A stretch of DNA of 64,000 nt from Owenia fusiformis (lineage: Eukaryota; Annelida; Polychaeta; Sabellida; Oweniidae): positions 6,825,098-6,889,097 of the forward strand of contig CAIIXF020000001.1 of assembly GCA_903813345.2 (NCBI GenBank), given 5' to 3'. Under the pieces are notes generated by a model, which saw only the letters and a program-made list of their open reading frames with translations, had not been told where the DNA came from and searched no databases. Of the stretch, positions 34,901 to 46,900 are shown piece after piece. The number at the start of each line of letters is the position of its first letter. Position 1 is the first letter of the stretch. Made by a program: the position numbers and the translations under genes.

Positions 34901-37900
34901 GTTTTTTCTCAATCCAATTAGAAAAAAACAGAGTTTTATTAGCTCTTACAACATTGTCATTATTCCATAATATATACTCATCTTTATAATTACAATATTC
35001 TATCCACATTTTTGATATATCAGCATAAAATTCAGAGCAGTTCTCTAGACCACTTATTTTTTCAGCTGAAGTGTTACTTCTAAAAACAGAGAGGTTTACT
35101 CCCAGCTTATCATACATACTAAAGGGAATAGATTTCCAATGCCCTTTGGAGCTATCCTTAAGTTTTTTGACCCACTGTAATGCATATGCAATTTGCATGT
35201 CTTTAACATTGATCATTTGTAGACCACCTTCAGAATAGTCTTGTACAATAACATCTCTTTTAACTTTCTCAGGCACATTCTTTAAGTCACATTCCTTAAA
35301 TTTTCCCTTGGCCCAAATAAATTTGAAAACCATTGTATTTATTCTGTTTAAAATATTCTCTGGTAAAATAAAGCCTTGCATTATATAGGAAAATTGTGAT
35401 ACTTACTTTAGTCAAAATACCAGAGCCTGGAAAAATCACTCACTCAATATCCATGAAAGAAGTTTCAGTTTTGATTGACTGCGAGAGCAAAATTTAAGCT
35501 GAGCTAAACGGCTTTCGTGCATCGTAAAATTGACTTCCTTTTAACTATGCCATCTGGTGAATAAATAATTGTTTTTGTGTCACATGACCTATCTTTAGAC
35601 ACTTCAACACCTCCCTCGTAAGTTTATCAAATTAAAATTACATTTTTTCAGTCCAAGAAGCTGCACAAAAATTATAAACACCGCTGGACATATTCCTTTT
35701 CACTTTATCTTCTTGATGAGACACATCGGAACTTGGTATTATTCATAGCCATTCAACCAAGCCACAAAAAGTATGTAAATTAGTTGTTCAACATGTTCAA
35801 TTGTGTCAATATTATCGGGATTCAACCTTTAACAGTTATGATTATTCCTTTTCAAGATAAAAGAAGGTTCAATTCTGAACTAGACCGCAGCAACGCCAAA
35901 GCGTAGCAAATCCCATCGAACAGCCATGGCTGGCATATTTACAAACAAAGTATATAGCAAAAATGGCAGCCATTTTTCAAAATGGCCACCTTCTACCAAA
36001 AGTGTCATTAGACAGTGTGCCATGCTTATAGTATTCACATACCAAATATGAACAAAATCGCTCCACTGCTTTTCAAGTTATAGTAAAATACGTTAAAATG
36101 GCGGCCATTTTTCAAAATGGCCGCCTTCTACCAAAAGTGTCATTAGACAGTGTACCATGCTTATAGTATTCAGATACCAAATATGAACAAAATCACTCCA
36201 CTACTTTTCGAGTTATGGTAAAATACATTAAAATGGCGGCCAAAATGGTGGCCATTTTGAAAAATGGCCGCTTTCTACCAAAAGTGTCATTAGACAGTGT
36301 GCCATGCTTGTAGTATTCACATACCAAATATGAACAAATACGCTCCACTACTTTTCGAGTTACAGCAAAAATCGTAAAATAACAAGTAAAGGCCGCCATT
36401 TTTCAAGATGGCTGCCATGTGCTTCTTTAATATCTACATTTCTAGCTTTATTAATGTCCTATATAATTTTTTTACATTTAAAACATATTGCTATTACAGT
36501 TTTACATATTACACCTAAATCACTGTAAAATCGGCACTAAAATGGCCGCCATTTTTAAATGAGCGGCCATTTTGAAAATCGGCTTTCAAGCAGAACTTCT
36601 ACCTCCATAGGGTATATGTGTACAAAACATGAACAAAATCAGGCCAACGGTATTTGAGTTATTGCCCGGACGGACGGACGGACGGACGGACGGAGGCGTT
36701 CCCTATATCCCTCCGAACTTTGTTCGATGGGATAAAAATGTGCTTTTCGCTCAATATACAGTATTTTGCACCTGTAAATTATGTACATGATATGTACATG
36801 CATGTAATGGATGAAAATGCACCAAGTTTACATGTACATGTCTGTATAAAACAATAGCAAAAAGACACGTAATTTACAATTTTTTGGGAAATTGACTTTA
36901 ACAATTTTTGCATTTATTTATACTGTTTATGTTATACTAAATGAATATGATAATAAATAAATAAAAAAGATTAAAAAAAATTCCAATAATCACATTTTGT
37001 CCAAGCAATGCTAAAAAAGTATTTATTTATTTTATTAAAGTGTCACTTGTATCATATCATACAACCAGCCCTATCTGGGCTTATGAGACACATTTGAACA
37101 TTTTAAAATAACTAGTTATTGTTTAAAAATAAAGTCTTTCCTGATCTGCATTATGTCAATTAAATACTGACCAAACATCTTAGTGTATCTTTTACTTTTA
37201 AAAATGTCACTTAAAGTCAGACTCTCTATTTCCAATTTTTCAAAGAACTCATTTCTTTTTTTCTATATGCACTACAATCAAAAATAAAATGCTTTTCATC
37301 TTCGATTTCACCGGACTTACAAATGTTACAAAAAAAGTAAGACGGAAATATGTAATGTGATAATGTTACCTTAACATGGATGAGCTGTGGGGATTCAGAT
37401 ACATTGTGGAACAGAAGCTTCCTCTGTACTTCAAGATCAATGTTGTTGTTGTCCATTCCACTAGAGTAAAGAATAAAGCAAAATGTAGATTGTCTTACTT
37501 AAAAAGCCTCATCTCCAGCCAGTATTTATTTCAACAAACATATGTTGGAGAGAATGGGAGGGGGGGGGGCAGATAGCTTGATCCAGTATTATCTGCAAGC
37601 TGGGATACTTGTATAACAAACAAGTATCAAAAAGCTCTATTAGAATCATATTTTCTCTCAGATTGTACTTTATGTTGATCAGATTTCCAATCAAAGCATG
37701 GACAGTTACCAGGCAGGCCATTAACAGAAACTTAGTACAGTTACGAATTCATGAAATCCATTGTTCTCTAACTGTGACGTCATAATATCCATGGTAACAA
37801 CAATTGATTTACGAATTTGTAACTTTACGAGGTTTCTGTTCATGATCCCCAGGTAGATATCATTTTTAATAACTTTGAATGTGACTAACAAAGATGCAGG

Positions 37901-40900
37901 AATTACCTTATATGAAGTCCATTTGCCTTGTAGCTGGTGTCTGTAAAAGTGGCCTGGAAATATTCATCAAACATTGATAGGTTTTTTGGTTTAGAAAGGT
38001 GTTTATAGTATGTTAAGTATTAAGTTTAGTTTTAAGTTTATTGGCCCAACAAAATATGTCTTACCAAGTACAAGCTAACATTTGTATGCATATAATGCAG
38101 CTGAATGTACATTATCAATAACATGTTATGCTCGTATGTTAACATGGTTTGTGTTCTTTGTATACATTCAAGAATAGAGAATGTTCCATAGTTAAAGGAG
38201 ATTGTCAAATATTTACATGTCTCATTTTAAGACAAGCAGAAAACATCTGTTAAACATTGTATCTCATGGTTTAAAAGCAATATTCAATGGTTATGCCAAA
38301 ATTTAATACAATTAAATTACAAAAATACTGTGACATGATATCCTCTGTGTACCATAGTGTCAAGGAACTCTAGGAAATATTTTCTTGTAAAAAGAGCTAC
38401 CGGTATGTAGTATATAGTTTGTATGACTAAATATATATATATATATCTTTTATTGACTCTCTGATGTCATTACAATGACATATTAGTCACTAAAAAAAAA
38501 GAATAAATACTAGATTAGTATTTTTGCGATTTTTGATTTTTAAACTTTATTTTTACAAAATTTTGATTCTAGTTTTAAAGTATGATATATCTCCCCATAA
38601 CCCCCAGGTATAGAGCAATGTCTTGTCCACTGTTGAAGAACATTGTACATGTCCTAAAATGGGATAAATTGTATTACCTCAGTTTTTCCCCACCAAACAG
38701 AGTCGCTGCCAAGTTTTACAATGTTATCTGCCCCAAGAGAGACTGCTGCAAATAATTCCAATTCACTGGGGACATCACAGAATGTTTTCTCATTATTCTG
38801 AAAGAATCAATGATCATTGCTTATACCGTATGCATACAGTCTAAAAGTGGAAACTGGAACAAAATTGAGTCATAATGTTGTTATCACACGTGTAGAATTT
38901 GCTTTAATTTAAAGCAATTATTACTGTTATATAATATGACAAGACACCAACATAAGAGCTCACAAGTGTTCTCATGATAGTTATATGAAGTTATGAACTG
39001 TTATTTGGCCTACCTGTTTATCAAGAACACCATTTACGTACATCTGGATGGTTATTTTGTCCTCGTCTTTTCCTTTACCCCTTGTTACAACTACTCTGAT
39101 AGAATCTTTCACACCCCTAGGCTTTATCTTTTTCTCCTTGGCACTTTTAACCTTTAAACCAGCCTTAACATCTGGATCAAACACGGGAACATTCTTTTTG
39201 AGTTCTTCCAAGAAATTTGCCTGATTATTTTGTGCATCTTCTTTGCTTGTATTAGCATCTGGAAACAATGCACTTCTGAGGAGGTTATCATTTGCATTGG
39301 CATTGGTATTGGTTGTCAAAGTGCGCGCCTGTAAGTTTGTAGATAATACGTTCACATTGGACAGTGCAGGATCATTATTCAGCTGAAGATCAGGTAAATC
39401 ATCAAGCCTGTTGGACTCTTCCAAGAGACCTACAGATATGGCTCCATCACGGGGCACCGGAGGTCTAGCAGCTCGTGTTGCCAGTTGCTGTCTAGGAGCA
39501 GCATGCATGTAACCTCGAGTTCTCTGCGGTTGTACATTTGGTACCGCTTGTGTAGAGCTTTGCAGATTATCCTCTTCATCCTCTGCTTGTATATCATTCA
39601 GAATCTCCTGCAAATCTTCATCTTCACCATAGTCTTCATCTTCATTGTCTTCGTCACCCTCAAAGTCATCTTCATCATCCGAATCATAGACATCTGTTTC
39701 TCTTTTGACTTCAGGGTGGTTATTTTCGCTAAATACAGATATCAGCATGATAATTAGAAACACTTTCATAGAAAAAGATATTGGTGGCTTCATTAATAAG
39801 AAAATAGTATTCTATTTAAATAGGTGCCTTGTTTGGAAATTCTATATAATTGTCCTTTATAACTCAAACTTACTTTCCGGCTATTGGATTCCACATATAA
39901 ACATGTCGTCGTTTATCATGATTTATATCCCAGAATGCAACATCAGCAGGAGCCAGACCAATGAGGACACTGTTTCTCTCATCAACTAAAATCTCTACAA
40001 CAAAATACATGCTCGATCAAGAAATGATTTATTAGACTTATTGACATACAATCACATGGTCCTATGTCTTTTTGTCTCGTGTTATTCATGTATTTCTTTC
40101 CATGCCTCTGTTTGATGTGGATGTTTGTACAAATAGGTTAATCAAAGAATCAAACCAATCAATTCATGTTTTAACACTGTAATACAGTGACATACTTAGT
40201 AACATACCCAAGCTGAATTCCTTTATTTTACCATCTTTCTGTGAATTCTTGCCTTCATTCACAGAAAATAATGGAGTCTTGGCCATGTATAGTCCCGGAT
40301 TCTTGCTTCCATTTTTGTATTCATCTTCTGTATAAACTTCTGGGCTGTGGCTATTTAAAGGAAATATTAATAACTTAATTGAAATGAAATGAATTGAGAT
40401 TTAAAAATGAGCCTGACGATAGGAAATGAATAGCAATGTCTGACATTTAGAAATAGAGAAAACAGATAAAAATTGGGTTGGATGACTGATGATTTTGTTT
40501 TTTAGGTAATGTGTCACATGTATTGCATAAAGAGAAAAATAATCAAAACTTGCATTGCTTAATTTGAAATTTTGCATGCATGTACAGAAATGTCAAACTT
40601 TATACTAATTCCTCATATATGTGTGTGTCCAACTTTTTGCCCACTATGTATGAAAGCCTGTATATTCAATCTAGAGTGAATAATCTTACCATAGAACAGC
40701 CTTCTCTGGCCAGATCTCTGTTGCCCAACAATAGCGGTATTCATATACACCAAATGGCCCCATTATTGGGGCTGGCATATGTTCCTGAAACACATAACAT
40801 TTAGCAGTGAAAAAAAAAGTTCATTGAGTTACTAACATATTTCATATTGATATTACAGGGTGTCCAAAAAAACAAATAAAGTAGACCCCACACATTTAGT

Positions 40901-43900
40901 TATGAAATGTGCAAAATGTGTACCTTTGGTGAATGGGCAGCTGGATCTGAAAGTTTGATGTTGAGCATTCCATTTAGATTGTCCAACTCTGAATTAGCAT
41001 CATGATCATCTAAATTATCACTAGAGCCAATCAATTGATAGACAACATCACTGCCAGTAAATGCAGTTCCATCCAGATAAATAGAAATGTTGTGATTCTC
41101 ACTGAAATAAAAGGTTTCAATATTAATATCGGGACTATTTATTGGGTACAGTATCAACAAGAGTTTCATTTTTCATCAATATTAACAAGAGGAATGATCC
41201 GGATAGGAAACGTTTTGGGTACCTTCTTAGAAATGTTTTGTGAATTAGAAAACACTGCATTTCTACTCTGTTTGTTTCTATTAAAAAATCTAATCATATA
41301 ATAATAGGTTACCTTGTCAAGAAAGGTACACTCAGTTGAGCTCTCTGTATTAAAATGCTGGCTTTATTGTTGAGGTAAGGGTCAAGTGGTACATCTAGCA
41401 TCATAGAGTGAATATTAAATTCATCTTCATCTTCTGAATCAGTGGACCCAAAATCAGAAATGGGAAATTCCCTTGTACTTTCTGTGATTATGTCACTGCT
41501 GCAGTATCCAGGTCTCAAGTAAGATTTGATTTTCTGCAACGAATAATGTAAAACATTATTTGAGTTTCAGTATATATATTATCTAAGAAAAAATTAACTT
41601 AAAGTAATTTTGTATAAATAATTGTCAACTATAACCAGACTACTTCACTTATTATCCTAAAGATTTTGCCTAGCTTTTATCAAGATGAAAAAAGCAACTG
41701 CGTAATCTCAAGTAAATTATACTATCGCATAACACAAATTCAAGTTTATAAGTTTGAAGGATAACTATGCATACCCAAAAATATGATGCACAGCTGGTAC
41801 AAATACCACAATCAAGGCAACCTATGATCTCCCCAGTGCAGCCACAACGTTGGGTATACTCTTGTAATATGCCATCATATGGACAATCCATTCCTGCTAT
41901 CATACAATGACCACACAATGTACAGATGGACCTGAAGCTAGGATTTCCATTGAAAACCTGCCAGTTGTGGTTGTAACATATAGAGTGATTATCTGAAAAA
42001 CATTTAATACTCATAGCAACCATTTGTCTAAAATGTCAACAAATCAAAATCATGCATGGAATGTGAGTACCTGCATATTTTAGCTTTTACAAGTAATTAA
42101 TTAAATACAATGTTCATGTTACTGACATCAGTCTTCCAGTTAAAAGAGGCGTTTACTAGGAACTTTCGGTCATAAGGAGATAAACATATTTCCCTGAGGA
42201 TAAACCCTGTACACTGTATGTAACCTACCATATATTTTCAATTGCATTTTTCTCTTCTCACATTTTGAAAGTGTATACATAAACAAATTAGTTCACTTAG
42301 GGAGGAGTGAGAATGGCATATTTCTGTGGGTTTCAGCCCCTATAGATAGCTGAACAGATACAAAAAATTCATGGCACTCCCTCAATACAATAAATAGTCC
42401 TGCATGTTATCTAATGCTAGAATCTGAATAGTTATTTGAACACTCTGTTATATACTATTCAGGTACTCCCCATATCAGAAATGGGGTAGAGACATGAATC
42501 CATAATGAGGTATATAAAGAATTAGTATATCATATAAATCAGAATTATACTGTATAAAAACCTCTTTTTAATATATATATCTTTTATTGACTCTTAGAAT
42601 GTCATGGTATGACATATTAGTCAGTACAAAAATAAAACCTCACTACACTACACTACATTATACTACACTACACTAGACTACACTACTATTATACAAATAT
42701 AGTACAGTATATACAAAAACATGTTATTAACATGTATTGAACATATGAGATATACAGTAAAACCTACATATAATGAACACCTATGGAGCCACAAAAAGTA
42801 TTCACTGTAGAAGGTGTTCACTACAGAAAGGGGATTTAATACAGGAGTCAATGTAAAAAGTGCCTTAAAGTGGTGTTCACTAAACAAAGGTGTTCACAGG
42901 AGGGAAGTGTTCAGTAAGACAGGTTTTACTGTATTGAAATAAAACATCTATTTTCTCATGACTTACGAGGCAATGTAGACGGCTGAGTGATCATAGCGAC
43001 AAATGGACCATAGTGTGTTTGGATCACATGATCTATGACATCAGCATAGAGGTAGAATACACTGCAGACAAACTTGTAAACTTTCTCTGAGCCTGATACA
43101 AGGGCACTTTCCCTGTTGTAACTCACTGTGCTACTCTGTAGTGTCATTTTACTGCAGCCTGAGTAAGAAAAAACAATACTTGTACAATATGATAAAATAC
43201 AAAAATTCACTTAAATACAATAAACTAAAACATGATAACTTATAAAGTAAAGTATTGAAATAAAAGGTAACAGCTCATTTATATAAAATAGCTGCTTTAT
43301 TGCAATTTAAGTGACCATACAATATCCTTCTGTTCACCACTCCATAAGGGCCCCCATGAGGATAAATATCACTACAGTTAAACGAATAATCAAGAGCTTG
43401 ATAAATGGCTTATTCGAAAATTAGTTTTTATGACTCAATCCATAAGGCTGTATTTTGATTAGTTGAAAGCTGAAACTACCAATTTAACAGGGATGAAATA
43501 TTCAGAAGCAAAGCAATCATACCATCATTTGTGACAGTCTTTATCAGAACCTCAGCACCACCCTGGTGTATCAACATTCCCTCCTTGGCCAGGACAACAA
43601 ACTTGGCAAACCTTGAGCAAACAGCAGCGATTTGTTGTATGAGACCTTGTGATATGTCACAATTGAAGTTATACACCTTGGTCACAATCTCCCTTGGGAC
43701 CTCAGCATCCGGAGTTGCAGGCATCTAAAAGTAAAGAATTTTTTCTTAAAAGTTATGAGAGTTTTTTTAGGTTGTACCTGGTATTTACATTTAGGTGTCA
43801 GTTCAATGGTGACCATTGATGTGATCCCTTGCTGGGAGGAATATGTCCATTGGTTAGATAAAGTGATATTATGATTGCTTGATAACATTGGCCTGATTGA

Positions 43901-46900
43901 AGGTCCCTGCATGAAAGGAGTTCAAGATTAACATAAGATCAAACTTCCTGCCATCCCATTTATGAGAAAAATACATTTTGTCAACATGTAATGGCCCGAG
44001 AAGTGAAAACAAAAGTGTTGCTCTTACCAAAGGTGCTTCAGGTTTTTCAATACTGGGTACATGTACAAAGACATATTTCTCTTCATCAAGTTGTGTCCTC
44101 AGACATGGCAGACGAACCAGCAAACCTTGATGTTCCAGTAATGGTATCAATTTCTCTGACACCAACTGTACCTGAAATGAGAGGAATATGTTGAACATGC
44201 AGAAGTTAGCTACTTTTTCATGATCAAAAAGGGTTTGTCTCCCAGTGACTGAGGTGTCATTGTAGGACAAAGACTGAATAGATAACTTGCTTCAAATAAA
44301 TGAACAGACTGTGAAAAAGGAGGACTTCTCAAGTAAGATTGAAGCATTCAAACCTCCCATAAAACGCTTATGAATCAATAATCTCTTAAAGTGCCCGATA
44401 AACTATAAAATGCGCATGCGTCCAGGTGTTGATAAACTATAAATAGCGAAAATCCAGGGTTTGTCACCACAAGGTAAGCCAGGACGTGTTGAGAGAACAG
44501 CTAGTGTTGATATTGAATTTACATGTAGCCAGATAAGTTTCCTTATTGAAATTACATATGGTTATTAGCAATACTTTGTAGGTGCTAAATAATAAAATAT
44601 TTAGAGTATATATGAGAGAAATTGGTCATTTCGAACCTGTTGAAAAGTTTGTGGCTCTCGGCTACACCGGGGAATTTACTTCCATGAGTACACACATAAA
44701 TGTGGGGTTCCCCAAGAAGTACGCGACAAGGTGACCTGGCATCAAATGTGCGACTAAATGCTACTATCGAGAAGATAAAATAACGAATACGACAATAAGT
44801 TATTGCATGTGACAATTCCGAGCCTTCATCTCACTGAAGTATTTTGAAGTGAAAATAGGATTTTTGTTTTGATACATGTACATGGATTCAGATGAACGTA
44901 ACTTTATTCTGACAACTAATCAAAACTGAACAAAATTAATTGTACGTAACAGACAATTTAATGTTTTACAATGTTTTGATTGGCTAAACGAATGAAACCA
45001 ACAAATTATGACATGTAAAATGACAATTTTGAAATGTAAAATTTAAAAGTGACAAACACAACCTCCCTATCCACTCTTTGGGAGCCCTAGTAAATTAGTA
45101 ATATGTACATGCAGCAGTGGTAGTGTACAGCTTATTATCACACTACGCTTTGTATTCTAAAGCCTGTTGTTTGTAATAACACTGTTCACTCAACGTATGT
45201 TTTGTGTGTGGGCAGTCAACGATAATCATTGTTTTATCCCGGTTATATGACCTCGGCAATTATAACAGAACCGTACTAAACGAAAAAACGCAAATAAGAG
45301 AAAGCTTTCACACACATATAAAAAATGAACTAGTCTAATACGCCAGTATAAACTCTGTGCTATACGTAGCCGGGTCAGGCGCACACTTTAAGGTAATGGC
45401 ATTTAATCAAATTGAAGTACAGTAAATGATTTTAAATGTAAAGTATTAAGACTCACAAACTCTTCTACTCCTTGATCCTTTGGATCATTTAATGTATCAA
45501 TAGCCTTGACTAACTGCTCCACACTCCATACAGGAGTCCCAGGAGGTAAACAAGGAGTTTGCAGTCTCTTACTGGGGGTAGTACAACTATTTTCTGATGT
45601 GATCAATTTCAAGATCTTGCTGTACCAAGTGAAGTCTCTCAGAACCACAGGTTGTTCTAGGTTTCGAAAATACAAAACATCACCCTGAAATAGACAAACA
45701 AAAGGCCTGTAGAGAGAAGATTTGAAAAATTTTACTTTTTCTGAGCTGTCAGGGCACCATTTGGCTTAAAATCTTCTTTGACATACCTATTTTCTTAAAA
45801 TGTATGGATAAACTATCAATTTCAGCATTAAGAAGTGTAAATTCAGTTCAAAGCTTCTATAAAGTGAGTCCCACTTATAGATTTTTAAGATCCACCATGG
45901 TTCAAGGGAAATATTAGCTGAAATAATGTTCATTCAGGGGGTTTCTTTGGAAATAATAAAAATATTTGATAGTCTTGATGAAATATCCAAAATTAAATAT
46001 ATTTTGACACTGGTCCATGATCGTTGAAATGTAAATCATCCTTTCAAAAACAAGTGTTTCATCTACACTCTGGGTTTATCTTTTGACCTAGGCTTCACAG
46101 AATATTAAGAACACGGTCAATCAAAATCCAGGTACCGTATCAAAATTTATTTACTTTTATGTTTCAAAAGTACCGGGCAGCTACTTTTGGGGTCTTTGAG
46201 ATCTTACCAGCATCAAAACTGTATTTAAATTTCGATATAGAGCCCCTATGCAGCATTGCATTGTATTATACTATACATCTGTATTGTATTGTATTGCATT
46301 GCATTGTAAATTGTATTATATTATATACAACTGTATTGTTTTTCATTTAATTGTATTGTATTTCATCACTTACTTCATCATGTAACACTTGCAAAGTGTT
46401 GTCTAAAATGGGATACTTCTGCATACAGAAACTGGTAGCATCTTCTATTTCAATAGATAGTAGATTTGCAATATCCAAAAATTTTGCATTGCTTTCATCA
46501 TCAATATCATCCATCATGTCTGAAGAATCCTCACCAGAGTAGAGGTGTCGAACTCCTGGAGATATGGCTTTTAACTGTGAGCCTAATGCAGCCAAGAGTA
46601 AATCTTGGTCCTGGAACAGATTGTGTGTAACGAGGCTGTCAGTTACATGCAAGGCTAGAACAAGATCAAAATGTCACCACGTGTCATTTGTTACAGATGT
46701 CATGTTACAGGCAAAGTACAACGACCACTGTACACCAAGAACCATCCACAAAAAAGTCCAAAAAGAGACCAATTACAATATTGTATTATAATACAATCAA
46801 GTGGTGACATAATAATAATCGGGAAGAATCCTAGAAAGTATTTTGATCATTTGTTGCTTATTAAAATTCTTTCACAAAAATCTCTCACCTTATACAAATG

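Noticed and set aside
38430-38500. TTTTATTGACTCT..ATGACATATTAGTCA, also at 42570-42640, as a regulatory site
   Set aside because: Two intronic copies beside AT microsatellites look like a short dispersed repeat. The small inverted ATGTCAT/ATGACAT does not fit a known site.
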